Positions 47,259 to 60,674 of a stretch of DNA of 64,000 nucleotides are shown in pieces. Each line of letters opens with the position of its first letter. Position 1 is the stretch's first letter. The stretch is from Marinobacter subterrani (lineage in GTDB: Bacteria; Pseudomonadota; Gammaproteobacteria; Pseudomonadales; Oleiphilaceae): assembly GCF_001045555.1 (NCBI RefSeq), contig NZ_LFBU01000001.1:682001-746000 (forward strand). Reading direction: 5' to 3'. The position numbers were made by a program, and so were the translations under genes. The notes under the pieces were generated by a model. It worked only from the letters and a program-made list of their open reading frames with translations. It was not told where the DNA came from and did no database searches.

Positions 47259-49082
47259 TCAATTTCGGCCTACCCGGATACGGCCAACAACCCTGCTGAG
47301 GGTGTCGTCAAATTCCGCGGAGCTGCCAAGAACCCGGACCCACCCCTCAACGATACCCTGCACCAGCTCATCTTCAATGAACTCCCGCCGGTTCAGACCC
47401 AGGCGGTCTACAAACACCAGTTTTCGGGAGGCATTGATTCGCACCGCAAGTTTCAGCCTTGCCGGGTCCCCTGAAGCATCGTCTGCCTGCACGACAATCC
47501 AGCCACCGAGCTTGATGCCGGACACCTGTTTCTCCGCCAACAGGATTTTTTCGTTCAGGATCCGCGCCTGCTCGGCCTTCTCATCCGCAAGTCGCTGTTC
47601 TTCCAGGAGCTGCTGTTGGCGCAACAACTCCGCTTCACGGGCGACCGCCAGTTCGCGGCGGTGCGCCTCAGCCGCTGCTTTCTCCCGCCGGAGCTGCTCG
47701 GCACGCAACCTGGCGGCTTCGGCAGCCTGCTCCCTTTGCCGGCGTTGCTTGGCACACACTCGGGCCAGCAATTCCACCGTCTCACCAAGCACCGTGCCAA
47801 ACGATGTCAGGGGCGGCAGTGGCCGCACTTGCTGGGTTTCCATCGCCTGCCGGAAGTCGGTCCAGGGTTGCAGCCCCAGTTTCACGCCGGCACCATTGGA
47901 CCAGAGAATCTCGGCCGATTCACTCAGAAAGGCATAGAACAGGCGGCGTTGCTCGCCCGAGGCCTGGCCCTCGACAAACCACTGGCCCTCAAAAGGTTCA
48001 AATTCTTCCCTCGGCGGTGCCTCGAACCCCAGCCATCGTGAATCCCACTGAAAGCCGCCGGCCGCCGGTAGCGCCTCCACCAGCTCGGGCACCTCTCCCC
48101 GAAGTCGGGATACCATAACCGCTTCAATGCCAGCCAGCGCATTGGGCGGCAGGGGCGTGTCATGCACCCTGCCCCAGACGTCGAGAATCCGGTCTCCGAT
48201 TTGCTCACCGACGTGATAGAGCCGGTTCCGGTCCTTGTCCGAGAGCGAAGGGTCGCCAATCCAGATCAACCACTCAAGAAGTTTGCTGCCGTGGCGGAAG
48301 TTTTCGCCCTCCTGCCCGGCGTCCCAGACTGCCTGTTTCAGAAGGCCCTGCCAGTAGTCCAGGATGAATCTGATAATGGGCGCAGGGACCCGACGCCCTG
48401 TCAGCGCACGCCCGATCAGTGCCCTTGAGACCTGATCAGCCTGGCGCTGCCTGGCGGCTCCCTGCTCGGTCTCCAGCAAACGCTGCCGGAGCCTGGCCGT
48501 CTGGGCGTGTCGTTTAGTGGCGTCCTCCTGCCACTGCCGGCAGAAGTCCTCCAGCGATTCCGGGCTGCCAGACTCAAAACAGGCCGCGACGGCAATAACA
48601 AGCGCATCAAGCTGGTCCAGCAGTACCTTTCCTGCACGCCCGCCGGAATCACTCCAGCCCCGCCACTCCTGCAAGCTGTCCAGCCAGGCCAGCAGGGTTT
48701 GACTGAACGCCTTTTTGCCCACCAGATTCATCCGCCAGGCAAAGTAAAACCGCAACCGGGCAATCCTGCGCGCAAGATCCGGATGCAAACCGCTGGTTTT
48801 CAGGAATATATCCATGATGCGATCGGCAACATAGGCGGCATTGACCTGGCGGGCCGACCATTCGAGGTGCACAGAACGGATAACGTGGGTGACCCGCTCA
48901 TCCCGTTGTTCCGACCAGCAGGACAGCAGCAGGGGCCCCCAGTCGCTCACAGCCTCCGGTGATAGCTTGCCTGCAGGGTATGGCAGGTCAGGAACCCGGA
49001 TACCGGCCAGGACATCGTCAATTTTGTCCAGAACCGCGCCCCGGGAGGGCACATCCTGCGGTCTCTGCCTGTTTTGTGACAT
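47259..49082 (-). CDS. DUF1631 family protein
   Basis: The 607-residue soluble protein matches DUF1631. It is mainly helical, with a long coiled coil (about 455-525, rich in Ala, Arg and Glu). The C-terminal beta domain holds the family phrases IKLGGWIVVQ, RLKLAVRI and KLVFVDRLGLNRREF. The function is unestablished. The PilZ gene downstream is probably cotranscribed, hinting at c-di-GMP-linked behaviour. Confidence 0.8.
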   Translation of the reverse strand: MSQNRQRPQDVPSRGAVLDKIDDVLAGIRVPDLPYPAGKLSPEAVSDWGPLLLSCWSEQRDERVTHVIRSVHLEWSARQVNAAYVADRIMDIFLKTSGLHPDLARRIARLRFYFAWRMNLVGKKAFSQTLLAWLDSLQEWRGWSDSGGRAGKVLLDQLDALVIAVAACFESGSPESLEDFCRQWQEDATKRHAQTARLRQRLLETEQGAARQRQADQVSRALIGRALTGRRVPAPIIRFILDYWQGLLKQAVWDAGQEGENFRHGSKLLEWLIWIGDPSLSDKDRNRLYHVGEQIGDRILDVWGRVHDTPLPPNALAGIEAVMVSRLRGEVPELVEALPAAGGFQWDSRWLGFEAPPREEFEPFEGQWFVEGQASGEQRRLFYAFLSESAEILWSNGAGVKLGLQPWTDFRQAMETQQVRPLPPLTSFGTVLGETVELLARVCAKQRRQREQAAEAARLRAEQLRREKAAAEAHRRELAVAREAELLRQQQLLEEQRLADEKAEQARILNEKILLAEKQVSGIKLGGWIVVQADDASGDPARLKLAVRINASRKLVFVDRLGLNRREFIEDELVQGIVEGWVRVLGSSAEFDDTLSRVVGRIRVGRN

Positions 49083-49257
49083 CCGGTCCCCATACTCAAG
49101 AAGCGTTGAAAAGGCCCTGTAAATGACGCAGTATAACCAACTCGCCGGGGTTTATCGCAACCTTGTACCGGCGTTATTCGCGTCAATCTGTAACCTTGCT
49201 GGCACCGTTAATGGCTCATCAGGGTTGCAAGGATCAGAATCGGGGAAACAGAGCAAC

Positions 49258-50334
49258 ATGTCGGGCAACAAGCTAGAGAATCTGAATGTGGCGAGCCAGG
49301 AAACACTGATCACTCCTGAAGCGCTGAAAAAGGAGCTGCCACTTTCGGAAAAGGCCGCCGAAACCGTCGCCAGAGGGCGCCAGGCTATCTATGACATCAT
49401 GGACGGCAAGGATCACCGGCTCTTTGTGGTCGTTGGCCCCTGCTCCATCCACGACGTCGACGCCGCCCGGGACTATGCCACGAGACTGAAAAAGCTGTCG
49501 GATGAAGTCAGTGACACCCTGCTGATCGTCATGCGCGTCTATTTTGAGAAGCCCCGCACCACTGTTGGCTGGAAAGGTCTGATCAACGATCCGCACCTGA
49601 ACGACACCTTCGATATCGAGCAGGGCCTTCATATCGGGCGTCGGCTACTGATCGACATCAACGAGCTTGGCCTGCCGGCTGCCACCGAGGCACTGGACCC
49701 GATTTCACCCCAGTACCTGCAAGACACCATTGCATGGTCTGCGATCGGCGCGCGCACGACCGAATCCCAGACCCACCGGGAAATGAGCAGCGGCCTCTCC
49801 ATGGCGATCGGCTTCAAGAACGGCACGGATGGCAACCTGGATGTCGCGGTAAATGCCATGAAGTCCGTTTCTCACCCGCACAGCTTCCTGGGCATTGACC
49901 AGCAGGGCAAGGGCGCGATTATCCGTACCAAGGGCAACAACTATGGCCACGTTGTTCTGCGCGGTGGTGGCGGCAAGCCCAATTATGATTCGGTCAGCGT
50001 GGCACTGTGCGAGCAGGCACTGGATAAGGCCGGCCTGCGCAAATCTGTCATGGTCGACTGCAGCCACGCCAACTCCAGCAAGGATCCGGCTATCCAGCCG
50101 CTGGTCATGCAGGACGTTACCCATCAGATCCTGGAAGGCAACACCTGCATCCAGAGCCTGATGGTCGAGAGCAACATCAACTGGGGCAACCAGTCGATTC
50201 CCGAAAATCTGGCGGATCTGAAATACGGTGTCTCTGTCACCGACGCCTGCATTGACTGGCCGACCACCGAGAAAGCCATCCGTGATATGCGCGAGAAACT
50301 GAAGGACGTATTGCCGAAACGCAAAGTCGGCTGA
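49258..50334 (+). CDS. 3-deoxy-7-phosphoheptulonate synthase, class I (AroFGH type)
   Basis: The 358-residue enzyme condenses phosphoenolpyruvate with erythrose 4-phosphate at the entry of the shikimate pathway. Metal and substrate residues are seen in VVGPCSIHD (Cys62), VGWKGLINDP, VDCSHANSSKDP, MVESNINWGNQ and YGVSVTDACIDW. Which aromatic amino acid inhibits it cannot be settled by eye. The start at 49258 is used, since the 45 upstream codons are not family-like. No regulator box is certain in the 175 bases upstream. Confidence 0.93.
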   Translation: MSGNKLENLNVASQETLITPEALKKELPLSEKAAETVARGRQAIYDIMDGKDHRLFVVVGPCSIHDVDAARDYATRLKKLSDEVSDTLLIVMRVYFEKPRTTVGWKGLINDPHLNDTFDIEQGLHIGRRLLIDINELGLPAATEALDPISPQYLQDTIAWSAIGARTTESQTHREMSSGLSMAIGFKNGTDGNLDVAVNAMKSVSHPHSFLGIDQQGKGAIIRTKGNNYGHVVLRGGGGKPNYDSVSVALCEQALDKAGLRKSVMVDCSHANSSKDPAIQPLVMQDVTHQILEGNTCIQSLMVESNINWGNQSIPENLADLKYGVSVTDACIDWPTTEKAIRDMREKLKDVLPKRKVG

Positions 50335-50359
50335 GCGCCCGGCAACAAATCGGGGAGCC

Positions 50360-52569
<2,210 letters not shown>

Positions 52570-53907
52570 TCAGCTATAGCGTTTGCGAGGGCTTTCGGCG
52601 TTGCGGGAATCAAGCCGCTGGCGCTTCTCCGCCAGCTTGATTTCCAGCCCGCGATTAACCGGCTCATAGTAGCGGCGCTGATGAATGGCTTCGGGAAGGT
52701 AGGCCTCCCCCGCGGCAAACGCCTCGGGTTCATCGTGGGCGTAGCGGTAGGAATCTCCGTGCCCCATGCTTTTCAGCAGCTTGGTGGGTGCGTTACGAAG
52801 GTGCACCGGTACCTCATAGTCCGGATCTTGCCTGATGTCTGCCATGCACTGGTTAAACGCTTTGTAGACCGCGTTACTCTTCGGCGCCAGGGCCAGGTAG
52901 GTAACCGCCTGGGCCAATGCCAGCTCACCTTCCGGCGACCCCAGTCGTTCCTGGGCATCCCAGGCTTCCATGCTCAGTTGCAGGGCCCGGGGGTCGGCAT
53001 TGCCAATGTCTTCACTGGCGATCCGGACCAGTCTGCGGGCAACATAAAGTGGATCACAGCCGCCATCCAGCATCCGGCACAGCCAGTAGAGTGACCCGTC
53101 CGGGTCGGAACCACGCACCGACTTGTGCAACGCGGAGATCTGATCGTAGAAAACATCACCGCCCTTGTCGAACCGGCGCAGGCTGGTCTGCATCACCTGC
53201 TCAAGCTGATCCCTGGTTATCCGGTCCTTGCCCGCCGCATCCGGTTCCGCCAGGTCTGCAGCCACTTCCAGAATATTCAGCGCGCGGCGGGCATCACCCC
53301 CGGACGCCGAGGCCATAAGCGCAAGCACGTCTGCCTCTACCGCCAGCCGGCCGCCAAACCCCTCCTCCGCCACCAGCGCCCGATTCAACAGCTGCAGGAT
53401 ATCGGCCTCCTCAAGATTCTTGAGTACGTAGACACGGGTACGTGACAGCAGTGCGCTGTTAAGCTCAAAGGATGGGTTTTCAGTGGTGGCTCCCACGAAA
53501 ATGAAGGTGCCGTCTTCGATATGGGGCAGGAAGGCGTCCTGCTGGCTCTTATTGAACCGGTGGACCTCGTCGACAAACAGCAAGGTGTCCCGGCCCTGGG
53601 ACTGCTTCCGGTTGCGTGCCCGCTCGACCACGGCGCGGATTTCCTTCACGCCGCTGAGCACCGCAGAGACGGTCTCGAAACTCAGGTCGCTGACATTAGC
53701 GAGCAATTGGGCAAAGGTGGTTTTACCAACCCCAGGGGGGCCCCAGAGGATCATCGAGTGAAGTTGCCCTTGCTCAACAGCCCGGCGAAGCGGCTTGCCC
53801 GGGCCGACCAGGTGAACCTGCCCAACATAGTCGTCCAGGGTGGTCGGCCGCATCCGTGCAGCGAGCGGCCGAAAACCGGCGGCTTCCGCGAACAGGCTGT
53901 CCTGCAT
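52570..53907 (-). CDS. rarA: Replication-associated recombination protein A (AAA+ ATPase)
   Basis: The 445-residue clamp-loader-like ATPase acts at stalled forks. Walker A is GPPGVGKTT at 56-64 and Walker B is [16 protein letters not shown], with sensor 1 in [18 protein letters not shown]. The C-terminal tetramerisation part ends in [17 protein letters not shown]. The stop of lolA touches its start, and serS follows after 87 bases. Confidence 0.94.
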   Translation of the reverse strand: MQDSLFAEAAGFRPLAARMRPTTLDDYVGQVHLVGPGKPLRRAVEQGQLHSMILWGPPGVGKTTFAQLLANVSDLSFETVSAVLSGVKEIRAVVERARNRKQSQGRDTLLFVDEVHRFNKSQQDAFLPHIEDGTFIFVGATTENPSFELNSALLSRTRVYVLKNLEEADILQLLNRALVAEEGFGGRLAVEADVLALMASASGGDARRALNILEVAADLAEPDAAGKDRITRDQLEQVMQTSLRRFDKGGDVFYDQISALHKSVRGSDPDGSLYWLCRMLDGGCDPLYVARRLVRIASEDIGNADPRALQLSMEAWDAQERLGSPEGELALAQAVTYLALAPKSNAVYKAFNQCMADIRQDPDYEVPVHLRNAPTKLLKSMGHGDSYRYAHDEPEAFAAGEAYLPEAIHQRRYYEPVNRGLEIKLAEKRQRLDSRNAESPRKRYS

Positions 53908-54560
53908 CAGGCCCCGTCCCGGATGATATCAACGCCCTCCGGATAATCGAGGGTAAAGGCGCTGGCTTCGACCGGTTCATTCAGCCTGATATGATCAAAG
54001 CTCAGTATGCTGAGCTGGGACAGGGAATCCCGCATCCGCATTTCCTGAAGTTCTCCCTTGAAGAAGGTCAATTGCAGCGAGGTAAACAGAGAGTCCGGGC
54101 TTCGTGGCTCGAGGGTGAACTCCTGGGTGTGTTCGCCGATCCGGCGGCCGGATACCCGGTAAGTCTCTTCGAGATTACCCACCTCACCGCTGAGCAGCAG
54201 CGCGGGGGTGGACTGGACGCGGTCGTCCAGGTTATGAATCGTCACCTGTTCCAGGTCCGGGTCGTAGACTTCAACGGTATCGCCGTTACTGACGATGAAC
54301 TGGGAGAGCGGAGCGCTGGTTTCCCAGTAGAACAGCCCCGGACGCTTGGCTTTCAGCGACCCACTGGTTTCCTGAACCTTGTTCCCCTCGCCGTTGACCA
54401 CGATCTGGAGAAAGTCCGCCTGGTAGGACTCGTAGCTTTCCAGCAGTGACGCCAGCTCGTCGGCCCCGGCGTCCGGCTTGGCGTCGCCTGCCAATGCCAC
54501 GCTGGTGAACAAGCCCATAAGCGCCAACGTCAGCAAGCGGTTGACAAATGACTGTCGCAT
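53907..54560 (-). CDS. lolA: Outer-membrane lipoprotein carrier LolA
   Basis: The 217-residue periplasmic chaperone moves lipoproteins from LolCDE to LolB. A signal peptide (about 1-25, ending SVALA) precedes the mature part with [34 protein letters not shown] and the C-terminal [19 protein letters not shown]. It is followed by rarA with a one-base overlap and follows ftsK by 12 bases. Confidence 0.93.
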   Translation of the reverse strand: MRQSFVNRLLTLALMGLFTSVALAGDAKPDAGADELASLLESYESYQADFLQIVVNGEGNKVQETSGSLKAKRPGLFYWETSAPLSQFIVSNGDTVEVYDPDLEQVTIHNLDDRVQSTPALLLSGEVGNLEETYRVSGRRIGEHTQEFTLEPRSPDSLFTSLQLTFFKGELQEMRMRDSLSQLSILSFDHIRLNEPVEASAFTLDYPEGVDIIRDGA

Positions 54561-54572
54561 AACAATTTACCC

Positions 54573-57176
54573 CTAATCTCTTGGTGGAGGCGGAGCCAGG
54601 ACTTCGCGCGCGCCGTTGTGGCCCGCAGCGCTCACAACGCCCGATGCTTCCATGGCATCAACCAGGTTCGCCGCCCGGTTGTACCCGATCTTGAATTTCC
54701 GCTGTACGGATGAAATCGAGACACGGCGACCTTCGGTGACAAAGGCAACCGCCTCGTCAAACAGGGCATCGCCCTCGCTGTCGTTATTATCAGACAGGTT
54801 CGGCACCCCGGGCAGGCTTTCACCCTCGGCCCCGCTCAGAACATCGTCCACGTATACCGGCTCGCCACGCGCTTTCCAGGCGCTGACCACACGATGAACC
54901 TCATCGTCGTCGACAAACGCCCCATGCACACGGACCGGCAGCCCGGAACCGGGCGGGAGATACAACATGTCACCATGGCCCAGCAACTGCTCGGCACCGC
55001 CCTGATCCAGCACGGTCCGGGAATCGATCTTGGAGGACACCTGAAACGACATCCGGGTCGGGATGTTGGCCTTGATCAGGCCGGTGATCACGTCTACCGA
55101 CGGGCGCTGCGTCGCCAGAATAAGGTGAATACCGGCCGCCCTGGCCTTTTGTGCGATCCGGGCGATCAGTTCCTCGACCTTTTTGCCCACGATCATCATC
55201 ATGTCGGCAAACTCGTCGATCACCACTACTATGAATGGCAGCGTTTCGAGCTCCGGCCGCTCCTGTTCATCGTTGGCAAGGTATTCGTCCGGCTTCCAGA
55301 ACGGATCCAGAAGCGGCTCGCCCGCAGCCTGCGCATCCTTCACCTTACGGTTGTAACCGGCGAGGTTACGAACGCCCAGGCTGGCCATGAGCTTGTAACG
55401 GCGCTCCATTTCGGCAACGCACCACCGCAGAGCATTGGCCGCTTCCTTCATGTCGGTGACCACAGGCGCCAGCAAGTGAGGAATGCCATCGTAGATGCTC
55501 AGTTCAAGCATCTTGGGGTCAACCATGATGAAGCGGACATCTTCCGGGCCGGCCTTCAGCAGCATGCTCAGCAGCATGGCGTTAACGCCAACCGATTTAC
55601 CGGACCCGGTGGTGCCGGCTACCAGAAGGTGCGGCATCTTGGCCAGGTTCGCCACCATGGGGTTGCCGCCGATGTCGTTCCCCAGCGCCAGAGTGAGGGG
55701 TGAACTGGACTCCTGGAAAACCCGCGCGCTCAGTACTTCGCTGAGACGCACCATTTCCCGCTCTTCATTGGGGATTTCGATACCAACCACGGATTTTCCG
55801 GGAATGACCTCGACAACCCGAACGCTCAGCACCGCCAGCGACCGGGCAAGATCCTTGGCAAGGTTGGAGATCTTGCTGACTTTCACCCCCGCCGCCGGCT
55901 TGATTTCAAACCGGGTGATTACCGGGCCGGGATTCACTTCGACCACTTCCACGGACACCCCGAAATCGGCCAGCTTCTCTTCCAGCAGGCGCGACATATG
56001 CTCGAGTGATTCTTCGGAGTAGCCCTTTTCCTTATGCTCCTCGGGTGGATCAAGCAGAGAAATTGGCGGAATCGGACTTTCAATATCTTCCAGCAGCGAC
56101 GGCTGTTTGTTGCCCTTGTCCTTTGGCTGCGGCGGCTGATCGTCTTTCTTGAAGGGTGAAATTTTCAACGCACGGCCCGCCGGCGGTGGGGCATCGGCGC
56201 GCCCGGGTTTTTCCGGCCGGCTGGCACTGGCGGGCGCCTCATCACGGGAACTGAAACTCTCCAGCCGCGCAGGCTCCGGATCAACCGTGGCAGACAGTCC
56301 GTCAAGGGCCGGTTCGACCCGTTCCCCGGAGGGCTTCGCGGGGTCTTTGGGTTTCTTCGGCGTTTTCGGTCCCAGCCCCGGGAGACGTTGCCACCAGCGC
56401 AGGCGGGTTGCCGTTTCCTGGGCCTGTTCTTTTCCGGGCGCAGGCACCCGATCCTTGATGACCGGAGGCTCTGGCCTTGGCGCGGGTCTTGAGGCAGGCA
56501 CATCACGAGCATCTGGCTTAGCCGGTTTGTCGTCACCGCTGAACAGGCTTCTGATCGCCAATCCGGTTTTCAGGGTCAGGCTACCCACCTGATCCATCAA
56601 CCAGAACCAGGACAAGCCCGTGGTGACGGTCAGGGCAAACAGGAAAATGGCGATCAGAAGCAGAGTGGTTGCTGGCAGGTTGAAAAACCGCACCATGGCA
56701 TCCGCCACCGCCGTTCCAAGGACGCCACCGGACGACGCGCCCAGGCCGAACACCGAATAGAGTGACAACAGACTGGTTGCCGAGAGCAGGATCAGCAGAA
56801 ACCCGCCAAACCGCATCAGGAACAGGGGCCAGTGCAGATCCATGGAATCATTACGCCGACGGATCAGCATCAGCGCATAACCGGCGATCATCAGCGGGAA
56901 CAGGTAAGCCACATGGCCAAAGAAATCCATCAACAGGCTGGCCAGCCAGGCGCCCGTGCGGCCGGCATAGTTCTGCACGCCGGTGTCATGGCCAATACTG
57001 GCCCAGCCGGGGTCGGACGGGCTGAAGGTCACCAGCGCCATGGCGAGGTAAATACAGAGGGAGATCAAGGCAATGACAGCGCCTTCCCGGGCGCCCTGAG
57101 CAGCCAGTCGGCGAAAGCGCAGCTGCTTCTCGGTCAACTCTTGTGGTGCTTTCTTCGCTTTAGCAGATTCGGCCAT
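54573..57176 (-). CDS. ftsK: DNA translocase FtsK
   Basis: This 867-residue protein has about four N-terminal membrane spans (30-190), a proline/lysine-rich linker (215-370) and a RecA-type motor with Walker A GTTGSGKS at 521-528 and Walker [13 protein letters not shown]. The C-terminal winged-helix gamma domain ([22 protein letters not shown]) reads KOPS sites. The linker is shorter than in E. coli FtsK. The metZ stop lies six bases upstream, so it joins the long minus-strand run. Confidence 0.95.
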   Translation of the reverse strand: MAESAKAKKAPQELTEKQLRFRRLAAQGAREGAVIALISLCIYLAMALVTFSPSDPGWASIGHDTGVQNYAGRTGAWLASLLMDFFGHVAYLFPLMIAGYALMLIRRRNDSMDLHWPLFLMRFGGFLLILLSATSLLSLYSVFGLGASSGGVLGTAVADAMVRFFNLPATTLLLIAIFLFALTVTTGLSWFWLMDQVGSLTLKTGLAIRSLFSGDDKPAKPDARDVPASRPAPRPEPPVIKDRVPAPGKEQAQETATRLRWWQRLPGLGPKTPKKPKDPAKPSGERVEPALDGLSATVDPEPARLESFSSRDEAPASASRPEKPGRADAPPPAGRALKISPFKKDDQPPQPKDKGNKQPSLLEDIESPIPPISLLDPPEEHKEKGYSEESLEHMSRLLEEKLADFGVSVEVVEVNPGPVITRFEIKPAAGVKVSKISNLAKDLARSLAVLSVRVVEVIPGKSVVGIEIPNEEREMVRLSEVLSARVFQESSSPLTLALGNDIGGNPMVANLAKMPHLLVAGTTGSGKSVGVNAMLLSMLLKAGPEDVRFIMVDPKMLELSIYDGIPHLLAPVVTDMKEAANALRWCVAEMERRYKLMASLGVRNLAGYNRKVKDAQAAGEPLLDPFWKPDEYLANDEQERPELETLPFIVVVIDEFADMMMIVGKKVEELIARIAQKARAAGIHLILATQRPSVDVITGLIKANIPTRMSFQVSSKIDSRTVLDQGGAEQLLGHGDMLYLPPGSGLPVRVHGAFVDDDEVHRVVSAWKARGEPVYVDDVLSGAEGESLPGVPNLSDNNDSEGDALFDEAVAFVTEGRRVSISSVQRKFKIGYNRAANLVDAMEASGVVSAAGHNGAREVLAPPPPRD

Positions 57177-57182
57177 GAATGC

Positions 57183-58424
57183 TCAGACGTTGTCGGTGCT
57201 TGCGTTCCGAAGCGCCTGAAAGCCCCTTGCAAGGTCGGTTTTCAGGTCTTCAACTGCTTCTATCCCAACGGAAATTCGAATCAGGTTTTCCGTAATCCCG
57301 GCACGATCCTTGTCCTCCGGCGACAGTCGCCCGTGGGTTGTGGTGGCCGGGTGCGTAATGGTGGTTTTGACGTCCCCCAGGTTCGCGGTAATGGATATCA
57401 TCCGGGTCGCGTCGATAAACTGCCATGCCTCTTCTCGGGCGCCTTTGAGCCGGAAGGAGAGCACACCACCAAACCCCTTCTGCTGTTTTTTCGCCAGCTC
57501 GTGCTGGGGATGGCTTTCCAGGCCGGCGTAGAATACACGTTCCACCGCCGGTTGTAGTTCCAGCCACGAAGCCAACTCTAACGCATTGTCACAATGGGCG
57601 CGCATACGAATTGGTAAGGTTTCCAGGCCCTTCTGGAAAACCCAGGCATTGAACGGGCTCATGGTCGGGCCCGCCGACCGAAGGAAGCCGTACACTTCGT
57701 TCATCAGCTTTTCCGGGCCCACCACAACGCCGCCCACGCAGCGGCCCTGGCCATCCAGGTATTTGGTGGCTGAATGAATCACGATGTCAGCACCCTGCTC
57801 CAGCGGCCTTTGCAGTACAGGGGTGCAGAAGCAGTTGTCGACCACGAAAAGCGCCTCGTTATCGCGGGCGAGACCGGCAAGCCCGGCCATATCCGCCACT
57901 TCGCACAACGGATTGGACGGCGTCTCGATGAACAGCATGCGGGTTTCAGGGCGAACCGCCGCGCGCCACTCATCCAGCTCTGTCAGGCCGACGAAGGAGG
58001 TCTCGACCCCGAACCTTGCCATGTACTTCTGAAACAGCACATTGGTGGTACCGAACACCCCCCGCGAGCAGATCACGTGATCACCGCTCTGCAAAAGTGA
58101 CATGCAGGTACTCAGGATCGCGGCCATGCCAGAGGCGGTCGCCACGGCGCGCTCGCCACCTTCCATGGCGGCTATTCGCGCCTCAAAGGCCTGCACCGTC
58201 GGATTGGTAAAGCGCGAGTAGATATTGCCCGGCTCATCCCCGCCGAATCGCGCCGCCGCCTGAGCCGCACTGCCGTACACAAAGCTGGAGGTCGGGAAAA
58301 TGGCATCGCTGTGCTCAAGCTGGCCAGTGCGGATCTGCCCTGCCCTCACTGCGAGGGTATCGACGGACATACCCTCGAGATCCGATTCCGGAATCCAGAC
58401 AGTTTCTTCGCGGCCAAAGGTCAT
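57183..58424 (-). CDS. metZ: O-succinylhomoserine sulfhydrylase
   Basis: This 413-residue PLP enzyme of the Cys/Met family makes homocysteine from O-succinylhomoserine and sulfide, by-passing cystathionine. It has GQIRTGQLEHSDAIFPTSSFVYG and the PLP lysine in HSATKYLDGQGRCVGG. The ATG at 58424 is preferred to 58430, as GGAG then has a spacer of six. It precedes ftsK and follows purF, the order seen in pseudomonads. Confidence 0.93.
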   Translation of the reverse strand: MTFGREETVWIPESDLEGMSVDTLAVRAGQIRTGQLEHSDAIFPTSSFVYGSAAQAAARFGGDEPGNIYSRFTNPTVQAFEARIAAMEGGERAVATASGMAAILSTCMSLLQSGDHVICSRGVFGTTNVLFQKYMARFGVETSFVGLTELDEWRAAVRPETRMLFIETPSNPLCEVADMAGLAGLARDNEALFVVDNCFCTPVLQRPLEQGADIVIHSATKYLDGQGRCVGGVVVGPEKLMNEVYGFLRSAGPTMSPFNAWVFQKGLETLPIRMRAHCDNALELASWLELQPAVERVFYAGLESHPQHELAKKQQKGFGGVLSFRLKGAREEAWQFIDATRMISITANLGDVKTTITHPATTTHGRLSPEDKDRAGITENLIRISVGIEAVEDLKTDLARGFQALRNASTDNV

Positions 58425-58451
58425 CAACATCTCCTGCCCGACAGGGCTGCT

Positions 58452-59978
58452 TCAGTCTTCATCGTTGTGCAGATCAATAATACCGTTATCACCGGACATG
58501 CCGCCGGCACTCTCGAACCGTTTGTCGTCATTGCGCAACTCCTCCAGCCGGTGAAGGTAGGCGGCATCCACATCGCCGGTCACGTAATTGCCGGTGAATA
58601 CCGAGCATTCCCAGCCTTCAATATCATCATTGACATCACTGACGCAGGTTACAAGATCATCCAGATCCTGGTAGAGCAGCCAGTCCGCGCCGATCAGTTC
58701 GCGGATTTCCTCAACCGTTCGCTCATGGGCGATCAGCTCGCTGGCCGAGGGCATATCAATTCCGTACACATTCGGATAACGCACCGGGGGCGCCGCCGAC
58801 GCGAAATAGACCTTGCGGGCCCCGGCATCCCGGGCCATCTGGACAATTTCCTTGCAGGTAGTTCCCCGCACGATGGAATCGTCCACCAGCATGACATTCT
58901 TGCCACGGAACTCCAGATCGATCGGGTTCAGCTTCTGGCGAACGGATTTCTTCCGCATTTTCTGGCCGGGCATGATGAAGGTGCGGCCGATATACCGGTT
59001 CTTGATAAAGCCTTCCCGGAACTTTACCCCCAGGCGATGAGCCATCTGCATGGCCGATGTCCGGCTGGTATCCGGGATCGGCATCACCACATCGATATCG
59101 TGGTCCGGACTCTCCCGCAAGACCTTGTCAGCCAGGGTCTCGCCCATCCGCAGCCGGGCCTTGTAGACTGACACCTTGTCAATGATCGAGTCCGGGCGGG
59201 CAAAATAAACATGCTCGAAAATGCACGGGAACAGGTGGGGGTCTTCGGCGCACTGGCGGGTGTACAGGGTGCCATCGGTTTCGATATAGACAGCCTCACC
59301 CGGAGCGATATCGCGCACCAGGGTGTAACCGGCGGCGCTCAAGGCCACACTCTCGGAGGCGATCATATACTCCTTGCGACCTTCTTCCGAAGTGCGCTCG
59401 CCGTAGCAGGCCGGGCGGATTCCGTTGGGGTCACGGAAACCGACAATACCGTAGCCGGTAACCATGGCAATCACCGCATAGGCACCCCGGCAGCGCTTGT
59501 GTACCGCGCTTACCGCTGAAAAAATGTCGTCTTTGGTCGGATCCAGTTTGCCCAGCTTCTGCAGTTCATGGGCAAATACGTTCAACAAAACTTCCGAATC
59601 GGAGTTGGTGTTGATGTGGCGCAGATCCGTCCGGAACAGGTCCTTGCTGAGATCATCGGCATTGGTCAGGTTACCGTTGTGGGCCAGGGTAATGCCGTAG
59701 GGGCTGTTCACATAGAACGGCTGGGCTTCAGCGGAACTGGAACTGCCGGCCGTCGGGTAACGCACATGGCCAATACCGACATTACCGACGAGGCGGCGCA
59801 TGTGGCGGGTATGGAACACATCCCGCACCAGGCCGTTATCCTTGCGAAGAAAAAACCGATCATCCTGAAACGTAACAATGCCCGCCGCGTCCTGGCCCCG
59901 GTGCTGAAGTACAGTCAGCGCATCATAGAGCGACTGATTGACGTTGGAAGTACTGACGATGCCGACAATGCCACACAT
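58452..59978 (-). CDS. purF: Amidophosphoribosyltransferase
   Basis: The 508-residue enzyme makes 5-phosphoribosylamine, the first committed step of purine synthesis. Cys2 is the glutaminase nucleophile (MCGIVGIV), and [12 protein letters not shown] and the PRPP loop [13 protein letters not shown] are present. It follows cvpA by 34 bases and leads into metZ. Confidence 0.96.
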   Translation of the reverse strand: MCGIVGIVSTSNVNQSLYDALTVLQHRGQDAAGIVTFQDDRFFLRKDNGLVRDVFHTRHMRRLVGNVGIGHVRYPTAGSSSSAEAQPFYVNSPYGITLAHNGNLTNADDLSKDLFRTDLRHINTNSDSEVLLNVFAHELQKLGKLDPTKDDIFSAVSAVHKRCRGAYAVIAMVTGYGIVGFRDPNGIRPACYGERTSEEGRKEYMIASESVALSAAGYTLVRDIAPGEAVYIETDGTLYTRQCAEDPHLFPCIFEHVYFARPDSIIDKVSVYKARLRMGETLADKVLRESPDHDIDVVMPIPDTSRTSAMQMAHRLGVKFREGFIKNRYIGRTFIMPGQKMRKKSVRQKLNPIDLEFRGKNVMLVDDSIVRGTTCKEIVQMARDAGARKVYFASAAPPVRYPNVYGIDMPSASELIAHERTVEEIRELIGADWLLYQDLDDLVTCVSDVNDDIEGWECSVFTGNYVTGDVDAAYLHRLEELRNDDKRFESAGGMSGDNGIIDLHNDED

Positions 59979-60012
59979 GGATAGCGTATTCTCCGAGTGT
60001 TAAAACTGAATG

Positions 60013-60582
60013 TTAGCGGGACGCGGACGCAGGTTCCACGCCTTCCTGCTGTCTACCGGGTTCCGGCTCTGGCACACCGTCGGGCGCAGGCCCCAGAAAG
60101 CGTGCAAATTCATCGCCCAGGGTGCGCCGGGACCAGTCTTCAACGACCGCAAGACGGTCAATGATAATGGACGTTCGCCACCAGGTATCCTGTGCCAGCG
60201 GCGTGTATCGCGTGAAGGCGATGGCAACAATCACCACGACCACCCCTCGCAGAAGCCCGAACCCCATGCCAAGAACCCGGTCCGTGGCAGAAAGCCCGGT
60301 GGCCCGGATCAGGTGGCCAATCATATTGTTAATGATGGCTCCGACAATGAGCGTGCCAAAGAAGAGAATGGCGAAGGCAGCAATAAGCCTGACCAGAGGC
60401 GTTTCTACCGTGCTTTCCAGCAGGCTTTGCATTTGTGGATGGAAGGTTCTGGCAAGGATGAACGCGCCAACCCAGGTCACCAGAGACAGGGCTTCTTTCA
60501 CGAAGCCCCGCTTCAGACTGATGAGCGTGGAAACTGTAATCAGGGCGATAATGACCCAGTCAATCCAGATCAGCGCTTCCAT
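60013..60582 (-). CDS. cvpA: Colicin V production family membrane protein CvpA
   Basis: The 189-residue inner-membrane protein has about four spans and the family pattern IDWVIIALITVSTLISLKRGFVKEALSL at the start, and GLLRGVVVVIVAI later. The family is linked to purF in many genomes, as here, and to envelope stress resistance; its biochemistry is unknown. The SPOR gene lies 92 bases upstream. Confidence 0.92.
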   Translation of the reverse strand: MEALIWIDWVIIALITVSTLISLKRGFVKEALSLVTWVGAFILARTFHPQMQSLLESTVETPLVRLIAAFAILFFGTLIVGAIINNMIGHLIRATGLSATDRVLGMGFGLLRGVVVVIVAIAFTRYTPLAQDTWWRTSIIIDRLAVVEDWSRRTLGDEFARFLGPAPDGVPEPEPGRQQEGVEPASASR

Positions 60583-60674
60583 TGAAAACCCGGTGGAGAA
60601 AAGGAAGCGCGAATTCTATCAGGAAACCCCGGTTCACCAAACCGCCTTACCTACATAAAACCGGTTACGCGCGG

